A stretch of DNA of 64,000 nt, from positions 62,001 through 126,000 of the forward strand of contig CAZXLD010000007.1 in the NCBI GenBank assembly GCA_964641965.1. The letters run 5' to 3'. The stretch comes from JAJDFU01 sp964641965 (GTDB lineage: Bacteria > Bacteroidota > Bacteroidia > Chitinophagales > Saprospiraceae). How positions within the stretch are numbered: the stretch's first letter is position 1; the number at the start of each line of letters is the position of its first letter. The translations under genes and the position numbers were made by a program. The notes below the pieces were generated by a model that saw only the letters and a program-made list of their open reading frames with translations, was not told where the DNA came from and ran no database searches. This document shows, one piece after another, positions 24,883 to 34,261 of this stretch.

Positions 24883-27552
24883 ATGACTTATGATAATTTC
24901 ACATCAAAAGCGCAGGACGCTATTCTTGCGGGGCAAAAGCTAGCTGGTGCTTATCAACAGCAACAAGTAGACACAACCCACCTTTTGTTGGGTCTAATGG
25001 AAACGGACCGCAATGTGACCGACTTCCTCTTGCAGAAAATGCAGGTGGAAACCGAAAACTTAAAACAAAAATTACTCCGCATCATTAAGCAATATCCCAA
25101 AGTAGATGGTGCAGAAAAACAATATTTGACCAAAGAAGCCAACAAAGCCCTGGCTCGAGCCAAAAACCTATTACCTGAATTTGAGGATAAGTTTATCTCT
25201 ATTGAGTTGATGCTGTTGGGTATCATGAATGGGACGGATAAGGCAGCTACCCTGCTTCAAGGAATGGGAGCTACCGAAGAAGGGCTACGTGAAGCGATTA
25301 AAGAGTTGAGAAAAGGAGAAAAGATCACCGATCCCGGCTCAGATGCTTCCTATCAATCCCTATCCAAGTTTGCGATAAACCTGAATGAACGAGCTGAAAA
25401 TGGGAAACTGGATCCAATCGTAGGCAGGGATGATGAAATTCGGCGAGTAATCCACATTCTTTCTCGTCGGAAAAAGAACAACCCAATTCTGGTGGGAGAA
25501 CCTGGAGTAGGAAAGACAGCGATCGTTGAGGGTATTGCCTGGCGAATCGTGAAAGGGGATGTACCGGAAAAACTGCGAACCAAGACCATTTACACACTGG
25601 ATATTGCCAACTTGATCGCCGGTGCTAAGTTCAAGGGAGAATTTGAAGAAAGGCTGAAAGGGGTAATCAAGGAAGTAACCACCTCCAAAGGCGATGTCAT
25701 CTTATTTGTCGATGAAATCCACACACTTATCGGCGCAGGTGGCGGGCAAGGTGGCGTAGATGCAGCCAATATACTCAAGCCTGCCCTGGCGAGAGGCGAG
25801 TTGCGCACCATTGGGGCAACGACCTTAGACGAATACCAAAAATATTTTGAACGCGACAAAGCCCTGGTAAGGCGCTTTCAAACGGTATTGATCGAAGAGC
25901 CTAACCTGGAAGATACCATCTCCATACTTAGAGGCCTGCAAGAACGATACGAAGTATACCATAAGGTAGAGATCTTGGATGAAGCCTTGATTGCTGCAGC
26001 TGAATTATCACATCGATATATTGCCGACCGATTCCTACCTGACAAAGCTATTGATCTAATCGACGAAGCGGCTGCTCGGTTGCGACTTGAACTGGATTCA
26101 GTTCCGGAAGAGGTGGACGAGGCCGACCGAAGATTGAGGCAATTGGAAATTGAGCGAGAGGCCGTCCGAAGAGAAGGAAATGATGTCTTGGTAAAGCAGA
26201 TCGAATCTCAAATTGCAAATGCCAAGGAAAAACGAGATTCCACAAGGGCCTCCTGGCAAAATGAAAAACAAGTAGTAGATGAAATCCAGGATATTAAAAA
26301 AGCCATAGAAGCCTTGGAACATCAGGCAGCAAAAGCAGAGAGGAATGGTGATTTTGAGGAAGTGGCAAAGATCCGATACGGTGCCTTGCAGGAATTGAAA
26401 AGTAGTTTGACTGAATCTGAAAAGCAATTGCACAGCTTACCGGAAGAAGAGCGATATACCAAGGATGAAGTCACCTCGAATGATATTGCTCAGGTAGTTT
26501 CTCGATCAACAGGCATTCCGGTTGCCAAGATGCTTCAGAGCGAGAAAGATAAATTACTGCACCTTGAAGAAGAAATCGGCAAGACTTTGATAGGCCAACA
26601 AGAAGCGGTGAGGGCTGTAGCAGATGCTGTCCGCCGAAATCGGGCTGGCATGCAAGATTCAAATCGTCCCATTGGGTCATTCATTTTTCTAGGCCCTACC
26701 GGAGTAGGAAAGACGGAATTGGCTAAAACACTGGCAGCTGTTCTTTTTAACGACGATCGTGCAATCACACGGATTGATATGAGTGAATACCAGGAGCGGC
26801 ACACCGTTAGCCGCCTGGTTGGTGCTCCTCCAGGATACGTAGGCTATGAAGAAGGTGGCCAGCTTACCGAAGCCATACGGCGTAGACCCTACTCCATTGT
26901 ACTCCTGGATGAAATTGAGAAAGCGCACCCGGATACTTTCAACGTACTCTTACAGGTGTTGGATGATGGCCGGTTAACCGACAATAGAGGACGAACTGCC
27001 GACTTCCGGAATGCCTTGATTATCATGACCTCTAACATGGGATCAGATATAATACTCGACAATTTTGAAGACCTCCGAGAGATGGGGCCCGATAAGCAGG
27101 ACGAAATCCTGGAAGCCACCAAGGAAGAAGTTTTTGAACTCCTGAAAGAAGAATTGCGCCCCGAATTCCTGAACCGAATTGATGAGCAGATCATGTTTTT
27201 ACCGCTTTCCAGATCTGAAATCCACCAAATCTTAAAACTGCTGCTCCGCAAAGTGGAGCAGATGCTGGAGCGTAAAGGACTTATACTCGAACTGACAGAA
27301 GCTGCGATGGATCTGCTGGGCGATATGGGATACGACCCTCAGTTCGGCGCTCGGCCCATGAAGCGGGTATTACAGCGCGAGGTAGTAAATGAACTCTCCA
27401 AACAATTACTCGCTAATACTTTTATTGCCGGTGACACTATCCTGATTGATGTGGAGCAGGGGGATCTGGTTTTTCGCAAGAAAGAAGGAGCTAACGAAGA
27501 AACGGCAACAGAAAATAGCCAATCCAAAAAGGAAGAAGAAGCCCTCGAATAG
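24883..27552 (+). CDS. clpB: ATP-dependent chaperone ClpB
   Basis: 889 aa from ATG 24883; an in-frame TTG 6 nt earlier is a poorer start because homologues begin M-x-x-x-NFT. The N-terminal Clp repeat domain is followed by AAA-1 (Walker A GEPGVGKT ~206-213, VDEIHTLIGAG) and the coiled-coil M domain (~400-530, rich in Glu/Lys/Gln). AAA-2 follows (GPTGVGKT ~604-611, LLDEIEKAHPD), then the C-terminal D2-small domain and an acidic tail. As a hexamer working with DnaK it pulls apart protein aggregates. No dnaK or grpE is nearby. The long upstream region may hold stress control. Confidence 0.98.
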   Translation: MTYDNFTSKAQDAILAGQKLAGAYQQQQVDTTHLLLGLMETDRNVTDFLLQKMQVETENLKQKLLRIIKQYPKVDGAEKQYLTKEANKALARAKNLLPEFEDKFISIELMLLGIMNGTDKAATLLQGMGATEEGLREAIKELRKGEKITDPGSDASYQSLSKFAINLNERAENGKLDPIVGRDDEIRRVIHILSRRKKNNPILVGEPGVGKTAIVEGIAWRIVKGDVPEKLRTKTIYTLDIANLIAGAKFKGEFEERLKGVIKEVTTSKGDVILFVDEIHTLIGAGGGQGGVDAANILKPALARGELRTIGATTLDEYQKYFERDKALVRRFQTVLIEEPNLEDTISILRGLQERYEVYHKVEILDEALIAAAELSHRYIADRFLPDKAIDLIDEAAARLRLELDSVPEEVDEADRRLRQLEIEREAVRREGNDVLVKQIESQIANAKEKRDSTRASWQNEKQVVDEIQDIKKAIEALEHQAAKAERNGDFEEVAKIRYGALQELKSSLTESEKQLHSLPEEERYTKDEVTSNDIAQVVSRSTGIPVAKMLQSEKDKLLHLEEEIGKTLIGQQEAVRAVADAVRRNRAGMQDSNRPIGSFIFLGPTGVGKTELAKTLAAVLFNDDRAITRIDMSEYQERHTVSRLVGAPPGYVGYEEGGQLTEAIRRRPYSIVLLDEIEKAHPDTFNVLLQVLDDGRLTDNRGRTADFRNALIIMTSNMGSDIILDNFEDLREMGPDKQDEILEATKEEVFELLKEELRPEFLNRIDEQIMFLPLSRSEIHQILKLLLRKVEQMLERKGLILELTEAAMDLLGDMGYDPQFGARPMKRVLQREVVNELSKQLLANTFIAGDTILIDVEQGDLVFRKKEGANEETATENSQSKKEEEALE

Positions 27553-27570
27553 AAAGAGCTAGTCTTTCTA
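27550..27570 (+). terminator. Weak hairpin at the clpB stop codon
   Basis: TAGAAAGA-GCTAG-TCTTTCTA is an 8-bp stem that includes the clpB stop codon. It is A/T-rich and not followed by a T-run, so terminator function is uncertain. Confidence 0.35.
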
Positions 27571-27637
27571 TTGATTACAGACCAATCCGATTTGCTCAAA
27601 GAAGAACTGATCAAACCCAAATATTCAATACCACCTT

Positions 27638-28642
27638 ATGGCTTCTTACCCAACTGTTCCCTTTGGGAAAACCGGATTCGAATTGCCGAGATTAGGGCTT
27701 GGCCTGGCTGCATTGGGCCGACCAGGCTATATTAACTTGGGACATTCCGAAGACCTAGCCTCAAATTACGTTCGAGAGGCCATGGAACGGCGTACTCACC
27801 GGCTATTAGATTTAGCCTGGGAACACGGAGTCCGTTATTTTGATGCTGCCCGGTCCTACGGATGTGCTGAAGATTTTTTGTTATCCTGGCTGGAACAAAC
27901 ATCACCTGAAAATGGAGCCTTCGTAGGTTCTAAATGGGGATATACCTATACTGCCGACTGGAAGATAGAAGCCGATGTACACGAAGTGAAAGAACATAGC
28001 CTGGAAAACCTGAACCGGCAGTGGGAACACTCCAAATGCTTGGAACCTTACCTAAAGCTATACCAAATCCACTCCGCAACACTGGAATCGGGTGTTATGG
28101 AGAACAAGGCCGTGCTCACACGTCTTTCCCAGCTAAAAGAGCAGGGACTTAAAATCGGTTTTAGCGTCAGTGGTGCGCATCAAAAAGAAGTGATCGAAAA
28201 GGGCCTTGATGTTACAATAGATGGCCTCCTATTGTTTGACAGTGTCCAGGCGACCTATAATATTTTAGAACAATCAGCCGAAAGCATCCTGCGGGATGCG
28301 GCCGAAGCCGGTTTGGGTATTATCATTAAAGAAGCCCTAGCCAACGGCAGACTTACCTCTAGAAATTCAGAATCTGACTTTGCAGATCAAAAAGCATTGC
28401 TGGATTCTTTAGCTTCAAAATACCATGTTGGAATTGATTCTATCGCGCTAGCCTTTGTTGTGAGTAAGCCATGGGCTCATATCACCTTGAGTGGTGCAGT
28501 GACAGAACGCCACCTTGAATCCAACCTTAAAGCATTGAAGTTGAATAGCCACATCCAAGAAGAAGAATTCGAAGCCCTCGCCAATTTACAGGAGCAATCC
28601 GAATCGTATTGGGAAAAAAGGGCCGCTCTTAAATGGAACTAA
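27638..28642 (+). CDS. Aldo/keto reductase family oxidoreductase
   Basis: 334 aa. It has the TIM-barrel AKR layout with the catalytic tetrad: Asp and Tyr in FDAARSYG, Lys in GSKWGY, and His in YQIHSAT. The C-terminal cofactor end (KPWAHITLSGAVTERHLESN) fits NADP(H) binding. Such enzymes reduce aldehydes or ketones; the substrate is unknown. It follows clpB by 85 nt. Its last 14 nt overlap the 3' end of the minus-strand M90-like gene. A glycine/proline-rich opening (LPRLGLGLAALGRPGYINLG) is typical of the L-fucose-dehydrogenase-like branch, but I would not name the substrate. Confidence 0.9.
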   Translation: MASYPTVPFGKTGFELPRLGLGLAALGRPGYINLGHSEDLASNYVREAMERRTHRLLDLAWEHGVRYFDAARSYGCAEDFLLSWLEQTSPENGAFVGSKWGYTYTADWKIEADVHEVKEHSLENLNRQWEHSKCLEPYLKLYQIHSATLESGVMENKAVLTRLSQLKEQGLKIGFSVSGAHQKEVIEKGLDVTIDGLLLFDSVQATYNILEQSAESILRDAAEAGLGIIIKEALANGRLTSRNSESDFADQKALLDSLASKYHVGIDSIALAFVVSKPWAHITLSGAVTERHLESNLKALKLNSHIQEEEFEALANLQEQSESYWEKRAALKWN

Positions 28643-29474
28643 GATCCGGATGTCTTGGGTCCAAACTAAAACAAGCAGACAATTCAGAAAAAAGATCAGG
28701 TAATTCCTGTTGAAAACGGTCGGGAAATTGGAAAAAATGATGGATGGCTAACCCCAGATAGTCTACCTCTTTTCCACCGATCACCTTCCTAGTAGATGCC
28801 TTCGGAAAACGGCTTATAATCGAAAGATGATCTTCATGTGCTTCCGTAACCTTGGGCCAGGGTTGCTCTTCCCATAGGACTACACACACCCGACCCAATT
28901 CATACAAGGCTGGCTGAAAGAACTGGTCGGGAGCCAGGAAAGCATTCATTACATAAGGTAAGGCAAATACCAATACGCCGTCTGCGGGGTGGTGCTCTGA
29001 TATATGCAATTCTTCCACTTCGGGGCTTGGAAAAGGATGGGGATAGAAAACGATCCGCTCATAAGGTTTGAGCAGATAATCGCCCCGGTTCAACGTCAGC
29101 AAGGACGCGTAAAAACCAATCACCATTTTTGCATCTTCAGGAACTTTTTTGATCGACTTTCCGGTAAAGGAATGAGCCTTGGTGTACAACATCATATGCT
29201 GAAGCAAGCGCTTTCGGGTAGGTGGTCCCAAGTTTTTCCAAAGCTTGTTCTTCTTCGACAATAGCCTTAAAAACCCTTCCGGTACTGCAGGTGGTCGACG
29301 TTGAAAGTGCCACCAATCCAATTGGGGACTCAACACATAGGTGACTGCGGCTAAAAGAACAGGCGGAATCATGAACGGAGCCCAGGAAGGATCATCGGAC
29401 CAGGCCAGATATAAAAAAACCAAAGCCATCATGGCAAAAGCGCCCAGAAAATATCTTGAAATCATGAGGTTCAA
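28629..29474 (-). CDS. MtfA (M90)-like membrane protein with degenerate zinc site
   Basis: 281 aa. Two N-terminal membrane segments (~5-24 and ~30-48) are followed by a soluble domain. Its order of motifs resembles the MtfA/M90 metallopeptidases: a helix pair near LLQHMMLYTKAHSFTG, ERIVFYPHPFPSP, and the closing HHFFQFPDRFQQELPDLFSE...LDP. Where MtfA has the zinc motif HExxH this protein has ALYELGRV: the first His is Tyr and the last is Val or Arg. Peptidase activity is therefore unlikely unless other residues bind metal. A scaffold or binding role is possible. The family assignment is from motif order only. Confidence 0.6.
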   Translation of the reverse strand: MNLMISRYFLGAFAMMALVFLYLAWSDDPSWAPFMIPPVLLAAVTYVLSPQLDWWHFQRRPPAVPEGFLRLLSKKNKLWKNLGPPTRKRLLQHMMLYTKAHSFTGKSIKKVPEDAKMVIGFYASLLTLNRGDYLLKPYERIVFYPHPFPSPEVEELHISEHHPADGVLVFALPYVMNAFLAPDQFFQPALYELGRVCVVLWEEQPWPKVTEAHEDHLSIISRFPKASTRKVIGGKEVDYLGLAIHHFFQFPDRFQQELPDLFSELSACFSLDPRHPDLSSI

Positions 29475-29509
29475 AAATAGCTTTCCCCTTTCATTTTTTA
29501 CAGATGAGA

Positions 29510-29540
29510 TTGTGGAGTACCATAAAATAGACTACATTTG
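29510..29540 (+). promoter_or_regulatory. Promoter for tRNA-Phe (-33 TTG, -7 TACATTTG)
   Basis: TTG at 29510-29512 and TACATTTG at 29533-29540 are 20 nt apart, fitting the Bacteroidota promoter TTG-N17-20-TAnnTTTG. The tRNA gene begins about 73 nt downstream. Confidence 0.65.
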
Positions 29541-29613
29541 CAGTCGCCTAGAAAAAAAGGGGGTTAGTATTCCTTTAGTGCAAGTTAGCTAGGCCAATTT
29601 CTAACCTGCGCCT

Positions 29614-29686
29614 GGTGCGGTAGCTCAGTTGGTAGAGCAATGGACTGAAAATCCATGTGTCGGCGGTTCAATTCCGTCCCGCACCA
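29614..29686 (+). tRNA. tRNA-Phe (anticodon GAA)
   Basis: 73 nt. The acceptor stem is GGTGCGG/CCGCACC with discriminator A, the D arm is GCTC..GAGC, and the anticodon arm is ATGGA-CTGAAAA-TCCAT with anticodon GAA. The T arm is GGCGG-TTCAATT-CCGTC. The CCA end is not encoded. All stems pair, with one G-U in the T arm. Confidence 0.97.
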
Positions 29687-29784
29687 CTTCAAATAGCAAC
29701 TATGCAGTTTTTATTTTCACAGCATCATCCTATTAACCCTTTGCCCCCGAGCAAATGGTAGATGCTCTTGCTGTCGAATTATCT

Positions 29785-29822
29785 AAAAGAGGATTACCAT
29801 TTAGCGCGGTAATCCTCTTTTT
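29785..29822 (+). terminator. Intrinsic terminator between tRNA-Phe and hisG
   Basis: GAGGATTACC / GGTAATCCTC forms a 10-bp perfect stem with a 9-nt loop, preceded by AAAA and followed by TTTTTG. It ends the tRNA-Phe unit 71 nt before hisG. No His-rich leader peptide is apparent, so a his attenuator is not supported. Confidence 0.85.
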
Positions 29823-29892
29823 GTTTTGTAAAAACAACAAACCTAAAACAGCCGAATTCAGTTTAAACATTATTCCAAAATAGAATCCTTTT

Positions 29893-30753
29893 ATGGCTAC
29901 CCGCTTGCAAATTGCTGTTCAAAAATCGGGAAGATTGCTGGAAGGCTCGCTCAAGTTACTCAAAGAATGTGGTATCGGCATTGACGATGGCCGCGGGCAA
30001 CTCAAAGCTCCCGCCCGAAACTTCCCCATCGATCTACTCTTTTTACGAAACAGCGATATCCCGCAGTATGTAGCTGACGGAGTAGCTGACTTAGCCATTA
30101 TTGGAGAGAATACGGTGATCGAAAAGGAGAAAGCATTGGATATGCTCCTGCCACTTGGTTTTTCCAAATGCAGGCTCAGTATTGCAAGCTCTAAATCGTT
30201 TAATTGGAATGGGATTCATTCGCTTCACCAAAAACGAATTGCGACCTCTTACCCCAATACACTCAGAGCCTATCTACAAAAAAACTACATTGAAGCGGAC
30301 ATACACGAAATATCCGGTTCAGTTGAAATCGCACCCAATATTGGACTCGCCGATGCAATCTGTGACTTGGTCAGCACGGGAAGTACCTTGTTCAAAAATG
30401 GGCTGGAGGAGCGCGAAGTCATTCTGAAGTCGGAAGCCTGGCTGATAGCTACTCCGGGGCTAAATGAAGAAAAAAGAGCAATCGCTGATCAACTTCTCTT
30501 TCGTTTAAAATCCGTTTTGGAGGCACGCAATAACAAATACTTGTTGATGAATGCCCCCTCCGAACGAGTGGAAGAAATAATATCCATACTACCCGGTATG
30601 AAGAGCCCCACCGTAATGCCGCTGGCCGAGCAAGGGTGGAGTTCCATCCACACCGTGATCACGGAAGACCGGTTTTGGGAAATTATTGACGCCCTTCGGA
30701 TGGCTGGGGCAGAAGGCATATTGGTAGTACCCATTGAAAAAATGATCGTCTGA
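29893..30753 (+). CDS. hisG: ATP phosphoribosyltransferase (long form)
   Basis: 286 aa, the long HisG with a C-terminal ACT-like regulatory domain (about 210-286), so no HisZ partner is needed. It joins ATP and PRPP to make phosphoribosyl-ATP, the first step of histidine synthesis. Visible motifs are LQIAVQKSGRL at the start, VADLAIIGENTV, and the PRPP-binding region ADAICDLVSTGSTL (about 155-168). The ACT-like domain is where histidine feedback acts in the family. It is the first gene of the his operon, and its stop overlaps the hisD start by one base (TGATG). Confidence 0.97.
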   Translation: MATRLQIAVQKSGRLLEGSLKLLKECGIGIDDGRGQLKAPARNFPIDLLFLRNSDIPQYVADGVADLAIIGENTVIEKEKALDMLLPLGFSKCRLSIASSKSFNWNGIHSLHQKRIATSYPNTLRAYLQKNYIEADIHEISGSVEIAPNIGLADAICDLVSTGSTLFKNGLEEREVILKSEAWLIATPGLNEEKRAIADQLLFRLKSVLEARNNKYLLMNAPSERVEEIISILPGMKSPTVMPLAEQGWSSIHTVITEDRFWEIIDALRMAGAEGILVVPIEKMIV

Positions 30754-32045
30754 TGAAATTATATACCAATCCGGCTCCCTCGCGTTGGGGTGATATCCTG
30801 AAACGCCCTTCCCTGGACTTAGAACCGCTTCAAGAAACTGTGCATCAGGTATTAAAAGAGGTTAGAAACCTGGGCGATCAAGCTGTCCGGAGATTTACAG
30901 AGCAATACGACGGGGTGAAAATCCTTGATTTAAAGGTTTCTGCAGAAGCCTTGGAATCGGCCGAACAAGAGATTTCCAAAGAGTTAAAGCAAGCGATACA
31001 GGTTGCCCACCAAAACATTACCAGATTTCACGAGAGCCAGCGGGAGCCCGAAAGGGTAATAGAGACCATGCCTGGCGTTCGCTGTTGGAGAAAAAGTGTT
31101 CCCATCGATAAAGTAGGCCTCTACGTACCGGGCGGCACAGCTCCCTTGTTTAGCTCCGTACTGATGCTGGGCATTCCGGCTACTCTGGCCGGATGTCCGG
31201 AAATTGTACTATGCTCTCCTCCGCAAAAAGACGGAAGTTTGCATCCCGCCATCCGGTATGCTGCCCACCTGACGGGTATCCAACAGATATTCAAAGCAGG
31301 AGGTATCCAAGCTATTGCTGCCATGGCCTATGGCACCCAATCTATCCCGGGTGTGTACAAAATTTTTGGCCCAGGCAATCAATATGTAACTGCTGCCAAA
31401 CAACAGGTTCGCCAAGAAGGGACCGCTATTGACATGTTGGCCGGACCATCTGAAGTATTGGTCTGTGCCGGGGCCGAGGCCAATCCGGCCTTTATTGCTG
31501 CCGACCTGCTATCCCAAGCCGAACACGGGGTCGACTCTCAAGTAGTACTACTTACGTTTTCAGAGCGCAAGACCAAAGAGATCCAAAGAGAGTTGGATAA
31601 ACAATTGCAGCGTTTACCCCGAGAAAAGATTGCTCGTCATGCCTTAGCACATAGTGTTGGGGTTACGGTTGATATGGAAGAACAGGCTGCCTCCATGATC
31701 AATTATTATGCACCTGAGCACCTTATTTTAGCAATGGATAATGCCAAATCCTTCTCGGATAAAATCCACAATGCAGGTTCCATTTTTCTGGGACATTACA
31801 CCCCCGAATCGGTCGGGGATTATGCCTCCGGTACCAATCACACCTTGCCGACCAACGGATTCGCCAAAGCCTACAGCGGCGTCTCCCTGGATTCCTTCGT
31901 CAAAAAAATTACCTACCAGGAGTTAAGCCCCGACGGACTGAAACGGCTTGGACCCAGCGTAGAAACCATGGCATCCGCAGAAGAACTGGAGGCACACAAA
32001 ATGGCCGTTACAGTACGTTTGGATGCCTTGAACGAAAATACCTAA
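30753..32045 (+). CDS. hisD: Histidinol dehydrogenase
   Basis: 430 aa. It oxidises L-histidinol to L-histidine in two NAD-dependent steps, using zinc. Family signatures: KVGLYVPGGTAPLFSSVLM, KIFGPGNQYVTAAKQ, IDMLAGPSEVLV and DLLSQAEHGVDSQ, followed by NYYAPEHLIL and GDYASGTNHTLPTNGFA near the end, which hold catalytic and metal residues. The start overlaps hisG by one base and the gene ends just before hisC, indicating tight coupling. Confidence 0.98.
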   Translation: MKLYTNPAPSRWGDILKRPSLDLEPLQETVHQVLKEVRNLGDQAVRRFTEQYDGVKILDLKVSAEALESAEQEISKELKQAIQVAHQNITRFHESQREPERVIETMPGVRCWRKSVPIDKVGLYVPGGTAPLFSSVLMLGIPATLAGCPEIVLCSPPQKDGSLHPAIRYAAHLTGIQQIFKAGGIQAIAAMAYGTQSIPGVYKIFGPGNQYVTAAKQQVRQEGTAIDMLAGPSEVLVCAGAEANPAFIAADLLSQAEHGVDSQVVLLTFSERKTKEIQRELDKQLQRLPREKIARHALAHSVGVTVDMEEQAASMINYYAPEHLILAMDNAKSFSDKIHNAGSIFLGHYTPESVGDYASGTNHTLPTNGFAKAYSGVSLDSFVKKITYQELSPDGLKRLGPSVETMASAEELEAHKMAVTVRLDALNENT

Positions 32046-32054
32046 TACGTGGCT

Positions 32055-33101
32055 ATGGACATTCAGCAACTCGTTCGAAAAAATATATGGGATCTTAAAC
32101 CTTACTCCTCAGCCCGACATGAATTTGAGGGTGACGCAGATATCTTTTTGGATGCGAATGAGAATCCATTCGAGACGGGGCTCAATCGCTATCCAGACCC
32201 ATTGCAATATCGCCTCAAACAACGTATCAGCTCCCTTAAAGGAGTTCCTGTCGATCATATCTTCCTGGGCAATGGAAGTGATGAAGCTATAGACCTATTG
32301 GTACGTATCTTCTGTGAACCAGGAAAAGAGGAGATAATTATCCTGCCACCTACGTACGGTATGTACCAGGTAACCGCAGATATTGCCCACGTAGGTATTC
32401 GGAAAATTCAGTTGAAAAAGGGTTTTCAACCCGATGTGGATGCCATTCTCGAGGAGGCAAATATATATAGCAAACTACTCTTCATTTGCAGCCCCAATAA
32501 TCCAACCGGTAACTGTTTTGAGGAGGATCGGATAGAAGCCCTACTTAAAAGCTTCCCCGGAATTGTGGTTATAGACGAAGCCTATATTGACTTTTCTGCA
32601 AAACCAAGCTGGATTACCCGGCTCCAGGAGTTTCCGAATTTAGTAGTGTTACAGACGTTCTCAAAAGCATGGGGGCTTGCGGGCTTGCGCCTGGGTATGG
32701 CATTTGCCAATCCCGACGTCATTCAATTGTTTAACAAGGTAAAGCCTCCCTATAACCTAAATCTGCTTACTCAACAAAAGGCCTTGGAAGTTTTAGCTGA
32801 GCCAGAGCAAAAAGAAAAATGGGTCGTCGAACTGCTCGCTCAAAAGACATTAGTGCAACCCTGGTTAATGGGATTGGATTTTGTCCAACGCATTTATCCA
32901 TCAGAGGCGAACTTTATCCTCGTTAAAGTGGATGAACCCAAGGCACTGTACCATTACCTGGTGGAGCGTGGCATTATCGTCCGCGACCGTTCCAAAATGC
33001 CATTATGTGATGGTTGTCTTCGGTTTACGATTGGGACACCAAAAGAAAACGACAAACTAATGCAAGCGATGATCCAATTTCAACCCCAAATCCAAAACTG
33101 A
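32055..33101 (+). CDS. hisC: Histidinol-phosphate aminotransferase
   Basis: 348 aa from ATG 32055; an in-frame GTG at 32049 would add two residues. This is a fold-type I PLP aminotransferase that converts imidazole acetol-phosphate to histidinol-phosphate with glutamate. Signatures are LVRKNIWDLKPYSSAR at the start, FLDANENPFE, CSPNNPTGN, VVIDEAYIDFS and the PLP-lysine region TFSKAWGLAGLRLGM. It sits in the middle of the his operon, 9 nt after hisD and 6 nt before hisB. Confidence 0.97.
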   Translation: MDIQQLVRKNIWDLKPYSSARHEFEGDADIFLDANENPFETGLNRYPDPLQYRLKQRISSLKGVPVDHIFLGNGSDEAIDLLVRIFCEPGKEEIIILPPTYGMYQVTADIAHVGIRKIQLKKGFQPDVDAILEEANIYSKLLFICSPNNPTGNCFEEDRIEALLKSFPGIVVIDEAYIDFSAKPSWITRLQEFPNLVVLQTFSKAWGLAGLRLGMAFANPDVIQLFNKVKPPYNLNLLTQQKALEVLAEPEQKEKWVVELLAQKTLVQPWLMGLDFVQRIYPSEANFILVKVDEPKALYHYLVERGIIVRDRSKMPLCDGCLRFTIGTPKENDKLMQAMIQFQPQIQN

Positions 33102-33107
33102 GATAGC

Positions 33108-34241
33108 ATGCAAAAGCTGCTTTTCATTGATCGCGATGGCACCTTAATTCTGGAACCAGAAGATTATCAAGTAGATAGCCTGGAAAAATTAGTGTTTTAT
33201 CCTGGGGTCTTTCAATACTTGTCGCGGATTGCCGCTGAATTGGACTTTGAATTGGTCATGGTAACCAACCAGGACGGGCTAGGTACTGCTGATTTTCCAG
33301 AGGAAACATTTTGGAGTCCTCACCAGAAATTGATGGACACCTTGGCGGGAGAAGGCATTTCCTTCCAAGAAGTACTCATTGACAAAACCTACAAAAAGGA
33401 TAATGCCCCTACTCGGAAGCCTCATACAGGCTTAGTTCAGCATTATCAGGATGGATCCTATGATCTGGCAAACTCCTTTATGATCGGCGATCGACTTTCG
33501 GATATGGAGTTTGCCAAAAATCTAGGCGCCAAGGGCATTTGGTTGAACAATGACCCTGAACTAGGCACAGACGACTTGACCACTGGTTCTACAGATCTGT
33601 CATCTACAATTGCCCTGACTACCCAAAACTGGTCTGATATCTATGCTTTTTTGAAACTCCCTACACGTTCAGCAAGCGTAAGCCGTAAAACAAAAGAAAC
33701 CGAAGTACAGATTGAGCTCTGTCTGGACGGTAACGGACAAGCCGAAAATCATACTGGTATTGCTTTTTTTGATCATATGCTTGACCAATTGGCCCGGCAT
33801 TCTGGGTGTGATTTGAAAATTCAGGTGCGAGGGGACCTTGAAGTGGACGAACATCACACCATTGAAGATACCGCTCTTGCCTTGGGGGCTTGCTTCGCCG
33901 AGGCAATTGGAAATAAAATGGGTATGGAACGGTATGGCTACCTATTACCAATGGATGATGCGCTCGCCCAGGTAGCCCTAGATTTCGGAGGCCGTCCCTG
34001 GCTTGTATGGGATGCTCCCTTTCAACGGGAAAAAATCGGAGATATGCCTACAGAAATGTTTTTTCACTTTTTTAAGTCCTTTTCGGATACAGCCAAGTGC
34101 AATCTGAACATTAAGGCCGAAGGTACCAACGAACACCACAAGATCGAAGCGATCTTCAAAGGTGTGGCACGGGCTATAAAAATGGCTGTTCGAAGGGATC
34201 CGGAGTACATGCAATTGCCCAGTACCAAAGGCGTGCTATAA
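33108..34241 (+). CDS. hisB: Bifunctional histidinol-phosphatase / imidazoleglycerol-phosphate dehydratase
   Basis: 377 aa, the two-domain HisB as in E. coli. The N-terminal HAD phosphatase (~1-165) begins LLFIDRDGTL, with the nucleophile Asp, and has a late MIGDRLSDMEFA. The dehydratase (~185-377) has the paired metal-binding motifs DEHHTIEDTA and GTNEHHKIEA. It removes phosphate from histidinol-phosphate and dehydrates imidazole glycerol-phosphate. Fused HisB in Bacteroidota is usual. Confidence 0.98.
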   Translation: MQKLLFIDRDGTLILEPEDYQVDSLEKLVFYPGVFQYLSRIAAELDFELVMVTNQDGLGTADFPEETFWSPHQKLMDTLAGEGISFQEVLIDKTYKKDNAPTRKPHTGLVQHYQDGSYDLANSFMIGDRLSDMEFAKNLGAKGIWLNNDPELGTDDLTTGSTDLSSTIALTTQNWSDIYAFLKLPTRSASVSRKTKETEVQIELCLDGNGQAENHTGIAFFDHMLDQLARHSGCDLKIQVRGDLEVDEHHTIEDTALALGACFAEAIGNKMGMERYGYLLPMDDALAQVALDFGGRPWLVWDAPFQREKIGDMPTEMFFHFFKSFSDTAKCNLNIKAEGTNEHHKIEAIFKGVARAIKMAVRRDPEYMQLPSTKGVL

Positions 34242-34261
34242 AAATCCGTTAGTACCATCCT

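Noticed and set aside
29687..29892. Histidine attenuator upstream of hisG
   Set aside because: The hairpin is a terminator for tRNA-Phe; no His-rich leader peptide and no alternative antiterminator pairing were seen.
33661..33951. Open frame opposite the hisB dehydratase domain
   Set aside because: Antisense shadow of conserved coding sequence.
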